A stretch of DNA of 64,000 nucleotides from Aminobacter aganoensis (GTDB taxonomy: Bacteria > Pseudomonadota > Alphaproteobacteria > Rhizobiales > Rhizobiaceae). Below are positions 26,592-36,854 of this stretch, in pieces. Location: NCBI RefSeq assembly GCF_014206975.1, contig NZ_JACHOU010000002.1:124001-188000 (forward strand), in the 5' to 3' direction. The position numbers and the translations under genes are program-made. Numbering within the stretch: position 1 is the stretch's first letter; the number at the start of each line of letters is the position of its first letter. The notes under the pieces are model-generated. The model was not told the DNA's origin. It did no database searches and saw only the letters and a program-made list of their open reading frames with translations.

Positions 26592-28133
26592 TCAATCCAT
26601 ATGCGCCGCCGGCGCGCCACCGGCTGTCGCCTGTGCCTTCGGCTTGCGCAACAGCAGAGCCAGCGGGATGGCGCAGAGCGAGACGATCATCATCAGCTTG
26701 AAGTCGTCGATGTAGGAGATCATCAGCGACTGGATGTTGACCAGGCCATCCACCTGCGACAGCGCGGCCGGGTTGCCGGCAGCAGCGCCGGGCGACAGCG
26801 CCATGAGGTTGGGGTTGAAGGGCGTGATGTTGGCCGACAATTCGGCGTGGTTGATCTGCACATTGCGGGTCAGCAGCACCGAGACGATGGAGATGCCGAT
26901 CGACGAGCCAATGTTGCGGACGAGGCTGAACAGGCTCGCGGCATCGGTCCGGTGATGGGGCGCCAGGGTGGCGAACGCCACCGTCGACAGCGGCACGAAC
27001 ACCAGGCCCAACCCAAGCCCCTGCACGACCCCGGTCGAGACAATCAGGAAGGCGTCCATCTGCGGCGTGAAACCGGTCATGTAGTAGAGCGAGATCGCCG
27101 TCAGCAGCAGGCCAGCGACCACGAGATAGCGGGAGTCGACGATGCGCACGAGCCGCCCGACCAGCAACATCGAGATCATGGTGCCAACACCGCGGGGAGC
27201 CATGACAAGGCCCGTGGTGATCGTCGGGTAGCCATAGATGCGCGACAGCATCGGCGGCAGCAGCGCCAGGCTGGCGAGCAGGATCACGCCGATGACGAAG
27301 ATGAACACCAGGCCGGTCACGAAATTGCGGTCGGTGAATATCTTCGGGTCGAGAAAAGTGTTCTGCGACATCGCCATGTGGACGGCGAAGACCCAGAAGC
27401 CGGTGATCGCGAGCCCAAGCTCGATCCAGATCTCGACAGCCGAGAACCAGTCGACTTCACCGCCGCGGTCGAGCATCAGCTGGAGCGCGCCGACGCCAAG
27501 GGACAGCATGGCGAAGCCGAAGAAGTCGAACCCGCGCAAGCGCTTCACCACAGCCGGCAGATAGGCTGCCGAGCCCATGAAGGCGACGATGCCCACCGGC
27601 AGGTTGATAAAGAACACCCAGCGCCAGTTGAAACTTTCGGTCAGCCAGCCGCCGAGCGTCGGGCCGATGATCGGCCCGACCATGATGCCGGCGCCCCACA
27701 TGGCCATCGCCTGGCCGTGGCGCTCCTTGGGATTGATGTCGAGCAGGAAGGTCTGGCTCAGCGGCACGATCGCGGCGCCGAACACGCCCTGCAGGACGCG
27801 GAACAGCACCATCGATTCCAGGCTCCAGGCAACGCCGCAGAGCATCGACATGATGGTGAAGCCGACGACCGAAACGAGGAACAGCTCCTTGCGGCCGAAG
27901 CGATCGGACATCCAGCCGGTCAACGGCGTCATGATCGCGGCCGCGACGATGTAGGAAGTCAGCACCCAGTTGATGGTGTCCTGGGAGGCGCCGAGGTCGC
28001 CGATCATCGACGGCAGCGCGACATTGGCGATGGTGGTGTCGAGCACCTGCATCACCGTCGCGAGCATGATGGCGACGGTGATCAATCCGCGATGCGGCAC
28101 ATCGGTGAGAGACTTTGCGGCTGCCTGGCTCAT
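26592..28133 (-). CDS. emrB: DHA2-family MFS drug efflux permease (EmrB-type)
   Basis: 513 residues with about 14 hydrophobic helices. EmrB-type permeases export hydrophobic drugs together with an EmrA adaptor and an outer-membrane channel, driven by protons. Family marks: TVMQVLDTTIANVALPSMIG in TM1, the motif A loop GWMSDRFGRKELF, the motif C stretch GPIIGPTLGGWLTESFNWRW, and an acidic-rich C-half. It is the third gene of marR-emrA-emrB, 114 bp after emrA; that spacer holds TGCCGGC/GCCGGCA inverted repeats. No TolC-like gene is in the window. Confidence 0.93.
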   Translation of the reverse strand: MSQAAAKSLTDVPHRGLITVAIMLATVMQVLDTTIANVALPSMIGDLGASQDTINWVLTSYIVAAAIMTPLTGWMSDRFGRKELFLVSVVGFTIMSMLCGVAWSLESMVLFRVLQGVFGAAIVPLSQTFLLDINPKERHGQAMAMWGAGIMVGPIIGPTLGGWLTESFNWRWVFFINLPVGIVAFMGSAAYLPAVVKRLRGFDFFGFAMLSLGVGALQLMLDRGGEVDWFSAVEIWIELGLAITGFWVFAVHMAMSQNTFLDPKIFTDRNFVTGLVFIFVIGVILLASLALLPPMLSRIYGYPTITTGLVMAPRGVGTMISMLLVGRLVRIVDSRYLVVAGLLLTAISLYYMTGFTPQMDAFLIVSTGVVQGLGLGLVFVPLSTVAFATLAPHHRTDAASLFSLVRNIGSSIGISIVSVLLTRNVQINHAELSANITPFNPNLMALSPGAAAGNPAALSQVDGLVNIQSLMISYIDDFKLMMIVSLCAIPLALLLRKPKAQATAGGAPAAHMD

Positions 28134-28247
28134 TCGAACGACCCTTGGAACCTTGCGGCCGTCAACCGGCGACCGGAAAACCGGAGTGCCGGCCGCATGC
28201 GGCAGCCGGCACGATCCAGGACTTCATGCGCACCCTTGGCGGGCGTG

Positions 28248-29387
28248 TTATTCCGCGGCCACGGCGTGACCGAAGATGCTGCCAAAACCGCGCGAGACAC
28301 CGGTATCGATCGACACGGTGGCGCTCATGCCCGTGCGCATGGCCAGCCCGCCGTCGGCGGTATCGACCTTGACGCGCACCGGGATGCGCTGGGTGACCTT
28401 GACCCAGTTGCCGGTGGCGTTCTGAGCCGGCAGCAGCGAGAACTCCGCGCCGGTGCCTGCACCGATCGCCTCGACCGTGCCGCGGAAGGTGCGGTCGGGA
28501 TAGGTGTCGAGCACGATCTCGGCTTCCTGGCCCGGCTTCATGTGGGTCAGCTGCGTTTCCTTGAAATTCGCCTCGACCCAGGTGTCGCCGGTCTCGACCA
28601 GGCTGAACAGCGCGGTTCCCGCGCCGACATACTGGCCGATCTTGAAGGACGCAGCCTGCGACACCACGCCGTCGGCGGGCGCGCGCACCGTCGTCTGGGC
28701 CAGATCGAAGGCCGCCTTGTCGCGCGCTGCCAGAGCCGACAGCACCGTCGGATGCTGGTCGGCCTCGATTTCCGGGTTGCCGCCGAGCGCCGCCTTGGCG
28801 CTGACGATGCCCTGCACGGCAGCACTGTGCTGCTCCTGCGCCTTGTCGAGATCCATGCGGGCCTCGTCCAAGGACGACTTGGTGTTGACGCCCTTGGTGA
28901 CCAGCCCGTCGCTGCGGTCGAACTGCGCCTGGGCATAGTCGAGGCCGCTGGCTGCGACGCGTTCCTGCGCCACGGCCTGGCTGTAGCCGGCACGAAGCTG
29001 CTCGACGTTGAGCCGCGCGGCGGCAAGTGCGGCATCGGCCTGGGCCAGCGCGATCCGGTAAGGTTCCGGATCGACCTCGAACAGCACGTCGCCGGCCTTC
29101 ACTGCCGCATTGTCGGCGACGTCGACCTTGACGATCCGGCCCGCCGCTTCCGAGGCGATGTTCACCCTGGCCTGGCGCAGATTTGCGTTTTCGGTTTCCT
29201 GATAGCGACCGCCGGTCACCCAGAAATAGCCGCCTCCGACAACCAGGGCCAAGGGCAAGGCAGCCATCAGCACCATGCGTCCACGCTTCTTTGGCGCCGG
29301 TGCGGGCGCTGCCGCCGGCGGAAGCTGGGTTGCCGTCGCGAGTTCGACCTTTGCGCTGTCTTCGTTCACTTTCGCCACCGCGTTCAT
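28248..29387 (-). CDS. emrA: HlyD/EmrA family membrane-fusion adaptor
   Basis: 379 residues from ATG 29387, which overlaps the marR stop as ATGA. It has a cytoplasmic Ala/Pro-rich N-terminus, one membrane helix (RMVLMAALPLALVVGGGYFWV, about 37-57), then the split lipoyl domain (ARVNIASEAAGRIVKVDVAD ... VRAPADGVVSQAASFKIGQY), a long alpha-hairpin and a beta-barrel region (GDTWVEANFKETQLTHMKPG). This is the periplasmic adaptor that links EmrB to an outer-membrane channel. Coupled translation with marR and its position before emrB support one drug-inducible operon. Confidence 0.93.
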   Translation of the reverse strand: MNAVAKVNEDSAKVELATATQLPPAAAPAPAPKKRGRMVLMAALPLALVVGGGYFWVTGGRYQETENANLRQARVNIASEAAGRIVKVDVADNAAVKAGDVLFEVDPEPYRIALAQADAALAAARLNVEQLRAGYSQAVAQERVAASGLDYAQAQFDRSDGLVTKGVNTKSSLDEARMDLDKAQEQHSAAVQGIVSAKAALGGNPEIEADQHPTVLSALAARDKAAFDLAQTTVRAPADGVVSQAASFKIGQYVGAGTALFSLVETGDTWVEANFKETQLTHMKPGQEAEIVLDTYPDRTFRGTVEAIGAGTGAEFSLLPAQNATGNWVKVTQRIPVRVKVDTADGGLAMRTGMSATVSIDTGVSRGFGSIFGHAVAAE

Positions 29388-29863
29388 TTCGTCTTCTCTC
29401 TCAAACAATTCGCATCGGCGGGTTCGCCCGCGGAAAGGTTGTCGACTATGGTGCGCAAGGCACGGACCGTGGCGAGGCGCTCTTCAGTGGAGAGCCCGTT
29501 CAGCGCGCGCTCGTAGACCTCACCGGCTACGGCCTTGACCTTGGAGAAGGCCTCAAGCGCCTTCTCGGTCGGGAAAATCATGCGCACACGCCTATCGGAG
29601 GCACCTTGCCGGCGCTCGATCCAGCCGCCCTCCTCCATGCGGTCCAGAAGCCGCGACACGCTTATCGGCTCGATTTCGAGAAGCTCGGCAAGGCGCGCCT
29701 GCGCCACGCCCTCATCCTTGACCAGCCTGACCAGCAACCGCCATTGCGCCGCCGACAGGCCGAATTCGCTGCCGCGCTGCTCGAAATTGCGCCGCATCAG
29801 GCGCGCCGCGTCATGGATGAGGAAACCCAACCTCTCGATGCCTTCGTTTTTCATGAGCGGCAT
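29384..29863 (-). CDS. MarR-family transcriptional regulator of the emrAB operon
   Basis: 159 residues from ATG 29863; ATG 29854 (MKNEGIERLGF) is three codons in and fits better with the promoter position. The winged-helix domain is clear: AQWRLLVRLVKDEGVAQARLAELLEIEPISVSRLLDRMEEGGWIERR, then the wing GASDRRVRMIFPT. MarR dimers repress their own operon until a phenolic or drug ligand binds. Here it is the first gene of marR-emrA-emrB and its promoter holds a perfect 12-bp palindrome, so autorepression is the likely mode. Confidence 0.93.
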   Translation of the reverse strand: MPLMKNEGIERLGFLIHDAARLMRRNFEQRGSEFGLSAAQWRLLVRLVKDEGVAQARLAELLEIEPISVSRLLDRMEEGGWIERRQGASDRRVRMIFPTEKALEAFSKVKAVAGEVYERALNGLSTEERLATVRALRTIVDNLSAGEPADANCLREKTK

Positions 29864-29865
29864 AT

Positions 29866-29881
29866 ATTATAAGCATGCTTA
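29866..29881 (-). promoter_or_regulatory. marR-emrAB -10 box with overlapping 12-bp palindromic operator
   Basis: TAAGCATGCTTA (29870-29881) is a perfect palindrome. On the minus strand it is followed immediately, with a 2-base overlap, by TATAAT (29871-29866), a perfect -10 box. A repressor on the palindrome would block RNA polymerase. I see no good -35 element at 16-18 bp. Transcription would begin near 29859, which favours ATG 29854 as the marR start. Confidence 0.55.
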
Positions 29882-30005
29882 CCATTCAAGACCTAATATA
29901 GCGCTTCGACATGGAGCTGCAGGTCGCCGGCGCGGCGATTAGGCCCCTGTTAATCACGTCCGCACATCGTCTACGAAAGGGGCCACACGCCACGGGACCT
30001 GTTGC

Positions 30006-30620
30006 ATGCAAAACCCGCCGCCGAACCGGCGCTACATCCTGAAAGCCCTTGCCGGCATGAGCGCCATGGCCCCCTTGCCGCTCTGGGCCGCGCCCCTGCC
30101 GACGGTGGAGGAAGTTGCCTTCGACCCCGACATCCCTGCGCTGGGCAATCCGGTCGGCAACGTCACCGTAGTCGAGTACACGGACTACCAGTGCCCCTAC
30201 TGCAAGCTGAGCTACATCGAACTGTCGAAAGTCATGGCCGAGGACGGCAACATCCGCGTCGTGATGCGCGACTGGCCGATCTTCGGGCAGGTTTCGCGCA
30301 ATGCAGCGCTGCTTACGCTGGCATCGCACAGCCAGGGAGGTTACGCAGAGGCCGTGCAGACACTGATGACCGCCACCGAGCGCCTGACCTTTCGCAGCAC
30401 CGCCACGCTTCTGAGCAATGCCGGCATCGATGTCGACCTGGCCCGGAACGAACTCGGCGCGCGACAGGATGTCTTCGTCAGCCTGCTGGCGCGGACCGAA
30501 GCGCAGGCAAAAGCCTTCCAGCTCAAGGGCACGCCAGGCTTCCTGATTGGCAAGGCACTCTACAAGCGCGGAATGACGGCCGACGACTTCCGCAAGGCGA
30601 TCGCCCAGGCACGCGCTTAA
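30006..30620 (+). CDS. DsbA-family thiol oxidoreductase with Tat signal
   Basis: 204 residues. The N-terminus NRRYILKALAGMSAMAPLPLWA carries a twin-arginine pair followed by a hydrophobic stretch, so export of a folded protein by Tat is likely. The thioredoxin-like fold has the active site CPYC (Cys63, Cys66) in VEYTDYQCPYCKLSYIEL and the cis-Pro loop KGTPGFLIG near the C-terminus. The layout resembles DsbA/BdbD-type periplasmic disulphide oxidoreductases of alphaproteobacteria. It is transcribed alone, 142 bp from the divergent marR promoter. A longer overlapping frame (30002-30628) encodes nothing family-like. Confidence 0.9.
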   Translation: MQNPPPNRRYILKALAGMSAMAPLPLWAAPLPTVEEVAFDPDIPALGNPVGNVTVVEYTDYQCPYCKLSYIELSKVMAEDGNIRVVMRDWPIFGQVSRNAALLTLASHSQGGYAEAVQTLMTATERLTFRSTATLLSNAGIDVDLARNELGARQDVFVSLLARTEAQAKAFQLKGTPGFLIGKALYKRGMTADDFRKAIAQARA

Positions 30621-30657
30621 TTCGGTGAAATCTGGCTGTCGTGAAGCCGTCGTTCCC

Positions 30658-30686
30658 TTGACAGTAAAGGGGCGACGGACTATCTC
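30658..30686 (+). promoter_or_regulatory. groESL promoter (RpoD/RpoH-type)
   Basis: A perfect -35 TTGACA (30658-30663) is followed after 17 bases by TATCTC (30681-30686). The same bases read as CTTGAC ... CTATCT, close to the alphaproteobacterial heat-shock sigma consensus, so both sigma factors could use it. It ends ten bases before the CIRCE element. Confidence 0.7.
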
Positions 30687-30695
30687 ACCGACACG

Positions 30696-30722
30696 TTAGC
30701 ACTCGCCTGAAGTGAGTGCTAA
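30696..30722 (+). promoter_or_regulatory. CIRCE operator (HrcA binding site) of groESL
   Basis: TTAGCACTC (30696-30704), nine bases, GAGTGCTAA (30714-30722): an exact match to the CIRCE consensus. HrcA should bind here and repress groESL except during heat shock. It lies just downstream of the promoter, within the likely 5' leader. Confidence 0.95.
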
Positions 30723-30777
30723 CCAAGTCCGGCCAGGCCGGACCGAGGGTTCTCAACAGTTCACCGAGGAAGTTCAA

Positions 30778-31074
30778 ATGGCAAAGTCGAAGTTCCGCCC
30801 GCTTCATGACCGCGTGGTCGTTCGCCGGGTCGAATCCGAATCCAAGACCGCCGGCGGGATCATCATCCCCGATACGGCCAAGGAAAAGCCGCAGGAAGGC
30901 GAAATCGTCGCCGTCGGATCCGGCGCTCGCGACGAGGCCGGCAAGCTCGTCCCGCTGGACGTCAAGGCTGGCGACCGCGTGCTGTTCGGCAAGTGGTCGG
31001 GCACCGAAGTGAAGCTCAATGGCGAAGACCTTCTGATCATGAAGGAATCCGACATCATGGGCATCATCGGCTAA
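30778..31074 (+). CDS. groES: Co-chaperonin GroES
   Basis: 98 residues, the standard length, from ATG 30778 with GAGGAA seven bases upstream. It begins [20 protein letters not shown] and has the mobile-loop region [20 protein letters not shown] that binds GroEL, ending [14 protein letters not shown]. It forms the heptameric lid of the GroEL folding chamber. It is controlled by CIRCE and followed by groEL 64 bp downstream. A longer in-frame opening to 30712 starts inside CIRCE and is not a real start. Confidence 0.98.
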   Translation: MAKSKFRPLHDRVVVRRVESESKTAGGIIIPDTAKEKPQEGEIVAVGSGARDEAGKLVPLDVKAGDRVLFGKWSGTEVKLNGEDLLIMKESDIMGIIG

Positions 31075-31129
31075 TCGCCACCCATCCGCACCATCCAATC
31101 TGAAATTCGGGCCTCCAAGGCCCAACTAG

Positions 31130-32791
<1,662 letters not shown>

Positions 32792-32817
32792 TCCAGCTAC
32801 CAAGCTCAAGCTTACGG

Positions 32818-32843
32818 AAAGGGCGCCTTCGGGCGCCCTTTTT
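32818..32843 (+). terminator. Intrinsic terminator of groESL
   Basis: AAAGGGCGCC (32818-32827), a TTCG tetraloop and GGCGCCCTTT (32832-32841) form a strong stem that runs into a T-tract, about 27 bp after the groEL stop. Confidence 0.92.
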
Positions 32844-32966
32844 CGTTGCTGAAAAGTTTTCAAAAAAACTGCTACGAGGCGGAACCTTTTCCGCCTGTCG
32901 ACGTTTTGCGCTTGTCCGAGGCACGTCCGGATGGAGCAATCCTGAAGGAAAACCAAAGGACAAATA

Positions 32967-33004
32967 GGACGCCTCCAGCACTTCAACGGGTGCGGGAGGC
33001 GTTC
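32967..33004 (-). terminator. Terminator candidate downstream of the patatin lipoprotein gene
   Basis: GACGCCTCC (32968-32976) pairs with GGAGGCGTT (about 32995-33003), with an inner GCAC/GTGC stem, about 30 bp after the patatin stop. On the minus strand it is followed by TCCTATTT, a modest T-rich stretch. A second hairpin, AGGCGGAA-CCTT-TTCCGCCT (32877-32896), lies between it and the groESL terminator. Confidence 0.6.
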
Positions 33005-33032
33005 TCTTACGTGCGCCCTAATCGTGTGCGCC

Positions 33033-34469
33033 CTATTCCGCCGCGGCAGCCACTTGGCCCGGAACGCCTGCACGACGGCGGATTTCGGCCGCGGCCCTGG
33101 CGATGTTGAGATTGTTTCGCAGCGCCAGCCTGCCGGCTTCGACCGTCAGGTCAACTTCGGCGACCGGCAGTTTCAGGCGAGTCGGAACCTGATTCAGCCT
33201 TGCGCGCATCCCGGCGTCGACGTCGTGAAACGAAACCAGCTCGATCACCAGCTCGACGTCCCGGCAATTCCAGCCCGTCAGGTCGCCGCGAAGCGTGCGC
33301 ACTTGCGACAGCGACAGGCCGCAGCGGTAGCGCACCAGTTCGTCTTTCCAATTGTCGGTCGCGAGCTTGAGCGCGTCGAATTCGTTGCGAACCAATGACG
33401 AGATGGTCGTGCCTGCCGCGGCATCGAGCAAGGGCCCGACGCTCGGCCCGCTGACCGTCTCGCCCCATGTGACCGTGGTCGACTGGCCGGCATCGGCCAC
33501 CACGAACATGAAGGTGCGCAGTTTCACCGCATCCGCCGGAGACAACGGCCCATAAGGCGTCTGCGCCGACAGGCGCTCGATGGTGAAGCCGGTTACGCCG
33601 ATATTGTCGGTCAGGCCACCGTCGAGGAGCTTCACATAATCGAGGTCGTCGGCCTTCTGATAGCTCTGGAGCGCGCGGGCATAGGACCGCAGGCGCAGCG
33701 AAGCGCCGGGCGTATCGAGCGCCTTGGACAGCCATTCGGGCTGGGTGTAGTTGCAGTCCGGGTTCGTTGCCGCCACCACGAGCGGGGCAAAGACCACCGG
33801 CACCGCCGCCGATGCCGCAACCGCGTCCGACAAGCGGACCTTTTCAAGGTCGCTGCAAAGCGCGGCAAAGGTGTCATAAGTGAACAGGAACGGCGTGCGA
33901 TTGAAGATGTCCGAGGCATTGATCCACACCACCGGCGCATCCGTCCGGTCGAGAGCAGCGAACGTCGCCCCGTCGAACAGGTTGTCGTCGAGCCAGCGCG
34001 GGAAGCCGTGGCGGTCGTTGACGCCGCCACCGTAGGCGCGAGCCAGGTTGAACGGCGAAATACTGGTGCGCAGATAGGCCTCGGCGTCCTTGACGAGAAA
34101 CCGCTCTCGGAAGTCGCCGTAGCCGTCCCTGCCCTTGTAGCCGAAATAGGTCGCCGTTACCGCGCCGCCCGACGCGCCCGAGATCATCCTGATGTCGTCG
34201 ACCAGGGTTCGTCTTTCTGGCTGAAGGTCGACGACCATCTCGTCGAGTTCACGCAGCACGCCATAGGCAAAAGCGGCGGCCCTGGTTCCGCCGCCGGAAA
34301 ACGCAAGGCCGACGACGGTCGAACCGTCATCGGAGGCCTCGGGAATGAACTCTGCGGAAGAGCGGCCAACGGTGGACATAAGCTCGTTGATGGGGCCGAC
34401 ATCGTTGCCGACACAAGCGGCCGACAGCGAAGCGCAGGCAAGCGCAAGAGCAGCATTCAGAATTCGCAC
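33033..34469 (-). CDS. Patatin-like phospholipase, lipoprotein
   Basis: 478 residues from GTG 34469, which has GGGGGA just upstream and opens directly into a lipoprotein signal peptide (RILNAALALACASLSAAC, lipidated Cys19). The patatin catalytic parts are present: FSGGGTRAAAFAYGVLREL (oxyanion hole), SGASGGA (nucleophile Ser) and LLDGGLTDNIGVTG (Asp). The ~170-residue C-terminal part has no motif I recognise. It is probably an envelope-anchored lipase or esterase. The open frame extends to 34607, but that part lacks signal-peptide character. It is divergent from fumC (316 bp between starts, with no clear regulatory motif seen there). Confidence 0.87.
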   Translation of the reverse strand: MRILNAALALACASLSAACVGNDVGPINELMSTVGRSSAEFIPEASDDGSTVVGLAFSGGGTRAAAFAYGVLRELDEMVVDLQPERRTLVDDIRMISGASGGAVTATYFGYKGRDGYGDFRERFLVKDAEAYLRTSISPFNLARAYGGGVNDRHGFPRWLDDNLFDGATFAALDRTDAPVVWINASDIFNRTPFLFTYDTFAALCSDLEKVRLSDAVAASAAVPVVFAPLVVAATNPDCNYTQPEWLSKALDTPGASLRLRSYARALQSYQKADDLDYVKLLDGGLTDNIGVTGFTIERLSAQTPYGPLSPADAVKLRTFMFVVADAGQSTTVTWGETVSGPSVGPLLDAAAGTTISSLVRNEFDALKLATDNWKDELVRYRCGLSLSQVRTLRGDLTGWNCRDVELVIELVSFHDVDAGMRARLNQVPTRLKLPVAEVDLTVEAGRLALRNNLNIARAAAEIRRRAGVPGQVAAAAE

Positions 34470-34785
34470 GCCATCCCCCGGCAAGCTTGCGCAATAAAGC
34501 GAAGAGCTTAGCCGCATTGGCGGCAGGCAGCAATTTGACCGCGGGCAAAAGAAACAAAAGCCCTCTTGCGCTACCCGACCAGCGTTGGATGCGAAGGGCG
34601 TGCCCACCCGTACTGACAGCGCATTTGGCCCAACCGGGGTGGCAAACCGCCCTCCTGTTCTACCTTAAAACCGAGGCCTCGGCCTTTGAACCGATTAGCT
34701 TTCCCGGGCGGCCCAATCTCCGCTTGATGCCTTGGGTGCAACGCGATAGGCCGATGCCCGCAACGACATTTTCGGAGACCTGATC

Positions 34786-36183
34786 GTGACAGCCCAGAAG
34801 ACCAGAACCGAGACCGACACATTCGGACCGATCGAGGTCGCTTCCGACCGCTATTGGGGCGCGCAGGCGCAACGCTCTCTGGGCAATTTCAAGATCGGCT
34901 GGGAAAAGCAGCCGCTGTCGGTCGTGCGCGCGCTCGGCATCGTCAAGCGCGCCTGCGCCGAGGCGAACATGGCGCTGGGCCGCCTCGACCCCAAGGTCGG
35001 CAACACCGTGGTCGCCGCCGCCCAGGAAGTCATCGACGGCAAGCTCAACGACCACTTCCCGCTCGTCGTCTGGCAGACCGGTTCGGGCACCCAGTCGAAC
35101 ATGAACGCCAACGAGGTGATCTCCAACCGCGCCATCGAAATGCTGGGCGGCGAGATGGGCTCGAAGAAGCCGGTCCATCCCAACGACCACGTCAACATGA
35201 GCCAGTCGTCGAACGACACCTATCCGACGGCCATGCACATCGCCTGCGCCGAGCGCATCGTCCACGACCTGTTGCCGGCGCTGAAGCACCTGCATGCCGC
35301 CCTCGACAAGAAGGCGCGCGAATTCGACCACATCATCAAGATCGGCCGCACCCATACCCAGGATGCGACACCGCTGACGCTGGGCCAGGAGTTCGGCGGC
35401 TATGCGGCGCAGGTCGCTTCGTCAATCAAGCGCATCGAACTGACCTTGCCGGGCCTGCAGGAACTGGCCCAGGGCGGCACTGCCGTCGGCACCGGCCTCA
35501 ACGCGCCGATCGGCTTCGCCGAGAAGGTGGCCGAGCAGATCGCCGCCATCACCGGCCTGCCCTTCGTCACCGCGCCTAACAAGTTCGAGGCGCTTGCGGC
35601 GCATGACTCGATGGTCTTCTCGCACGGCGCCATCAATGCGGCAGCCGCCTCGCTGTTCAAGATCGCCAACGACATCCGCTTCCTCGGCTCGGGCCCGCGC
35701 TCGGGTCTCGGCGAACTGGCACTGCCAGAGAACGAGCCGGGCTCGTCGATCATGCCGGGCAAGGTCAATCCGACCCAGTGCGAAGCGTTGACCCAGGTCT
35801 GCGTGCAGGTGTTCGGCAACAATGCGGCGCTGACCTTCGCCGGCAGCCAGGGCCATTTCGAGCTCAACGTCTACAATCCCGTCATGGCCTACAACTTCCT
35901 GCAGTCGGTTCAGCTGATGGCCGACGCGGCGGTGTCGTTCACCGACAACTGCGTCGTCGGCATCGAGGCGCGCGAGGACAACATCAAGGCCGCCCTCGAC
36001 CGTTCGCTGATGCTGGTGACCGCGCTCGCACCGACCATCGGCTACGACAACGCCGCCAAGATCGCCAAGACCGCGCACAAGAACGGCACCACGTTGCGCG
36101 AGGAGGCGCTCGCTACCGGCCTCGTCAGCGCCGAGGACTACGATCGCATCGTCCGTCCGGAGGACATGACCCGGCCGGGCTGA
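34786..36183 (+). CDS. fumC: Fumarate hydratase class II
   Basis: 465 residues. FumC interconverts fumarate and L-malate in the TCA cycle; the class II enzyme is iron-free. It begins [22 protein letters not shown] and contains [42 protein letters not shown] and the superfamily signature [17 protein letters not shown] use GTG 34786, eight bases after GGAG, because the family N-terminus starts there and no ATG is near. It is followed by a palindrome and a DoxX gene. Confidence 0.98.
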   Translation: MTAQKTRTETDTFGPIEVASDRYWGAQAQRSLGNFKIGWEKQPLSVVRALGIVKRACAEANMALGRLDPKVGNTVVAAAQEVIDGKLNDHFPLVVWQTGSGTQSNMNANEVISNRAIEMLGGEMGSKKPVHPNDHVNMSQSSNDTYPTAMHIACAERIVHDLLPALKHLHAALDKKAREFDHIIKIGRTHTQDATPLTLGQEFGGYAAQVASSIKRIELTLPGLQELAQGGTAVGTGLNAPIGFAEKVAEQIAAITGLPFVTAPNKFEALAAHDSMVFSHGAINAAAASLFKIANDIRFLGSGPRSGLGELALPENEPGSSIMPGKVNPTQCEALTQVCVQVFGNNAALTFAGSQGHFELNVYNPVMAYNFLQSVQLMADAAVSFTDNCVVGIEAREDNIKAALDRSLMLVTALAPTIGYDNAAKIAKTAHKNGTTLREEALATGLVSAEDYDRIVRPEDMTRPG

Positions 36184-36197
36184 GGCGAGAAAGCAAA

Positions 36198-36218
36198 ATC
36201 GTTCCGATCGTGAACGAT
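36198..36218. promoter_or_regulatory. Palindrome upstream of the first DoxX gene
   Basis: ATCGTTC (36198-36204) and GAACGAT (36212-36218) are perfect inverted repeats around CGATCGT, 15 bp after the fumC stop. A further GTGAAC copy occurs at 36242. It may be an operator for the DoxX gene or the end of the fumC transcript; there is no T-run. Confidence 0.35.
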
Positions 36219-36298
36219 CTGTCGACACTTTCGCACCTTTAGTGAACAGTCGAAATCGCATAGGTGTGGGGCATCGAGTTTCAACGGAGCCCCACCCC

Positions 36299-36721
36299 AT
36301 GTCCAACGCTTCCATCGCTTCCGAAAAGGCCGTCAGCGGCAACGCCTCGGCCCTCATCCTCGCAGGCCGCGTCCTGCTCTCGGTCATCTTCATCCTCGCC
36401 GGCTTTGCCAAGCTGACCGCCATTTCCGGCACTGCCGGCTGGTTCGCCAGCATCGGCCTGCCGGTACCGACCGTCACGACCGTCGTCGTCGGCCTGCTCG
36501 AGCTGGTCGGTGGCATCGCCATCCTGGTCGGCTTCCAGACCCGCATCGCCGCCATCCTGCTCGGCGTCTTCACGCTGGCCGCAACCGCCATCGCCCACAC
36601 CGACTTCGCTGACCAGGTCCAGGTCATGTTCCTGCAGAAGAACCTGGCAATCGCCGGCGGCCTGTTCGTGCTCGCAGCCTTTGGCGCCGGCGCGCTGTCG
36701 ATCGACGCCCGCCGCAAGTAA
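36299..36721 (+). CDS. DoxX family membrane protein
   Basis: 140 residues from ATG 36299, with GGAG 11 bases upstream. Four hydrophobic helices: ALILAGRVLLSVIFILAGFA, TVTTVVVGLLELVGGIAILV, IAAILLGVFTLAATAIAH and NLAIAGGLFVLAAFGAGA. The FAKL...GWFASIGLP and KNLAIAGG signatures are those of DoxX, small inner-membrane proteins linked to redox and thiosulphate:quinone functions in some species. A second DoxX gene lies 133 bp downstream after a terminator, so the pair may be an old tandem duplication with separate control. Confidence 0.92.
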   Translation: MSNASIASEKAVSGNASALILAGRVLLSVIFILAGFAKLTAISGTAGWFASIGLPVPTVTTVVVGLLELVGGIAILVGFQTRIAAILLGVFTLAATAIAHTDFADQVQVMFLQKNLAIAGGLFVLAAFGAGALSIDARRK

Positions 36722-36747
36722 GTTTCAAGAATTCCTCCCAAGGAATG

Positions 36748-36772
36748 GCCCGGGCTCGTCCCGGGCTTTTTT
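36748..36772 (+). terminator. Intrinsic terminator after the first DoxX gene
   Basis: GCCCGGG (36748-36754), loop CTCGT, CCCGGGC (36760-36766), then six T. A textbook terminator 26 bp after the stop codon. Confidence 0.93.
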
Positions 36773-36854
36773 GTGCGCAAATTGCGTGGCGGCGCGATGT
36801 GATGACTTTGCGAACATGCGGGCGCATTGTCGGCGGACCATCGAGAGTGCGCCA

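Noticed and set aside
26589..29516. 975-codon plus-strand ORF opposite emrB/emrA
   Set aside because: Antisense shadow; His/Asp/Gln-rich with no motif, while emrA and emrB are unmistakable.
30002..30628. 208-codon ORF overlapping the DsbA-like gene
   Set aside because: Same strand, other frame; the 30006 frame has the CPYC site and Tat signal.
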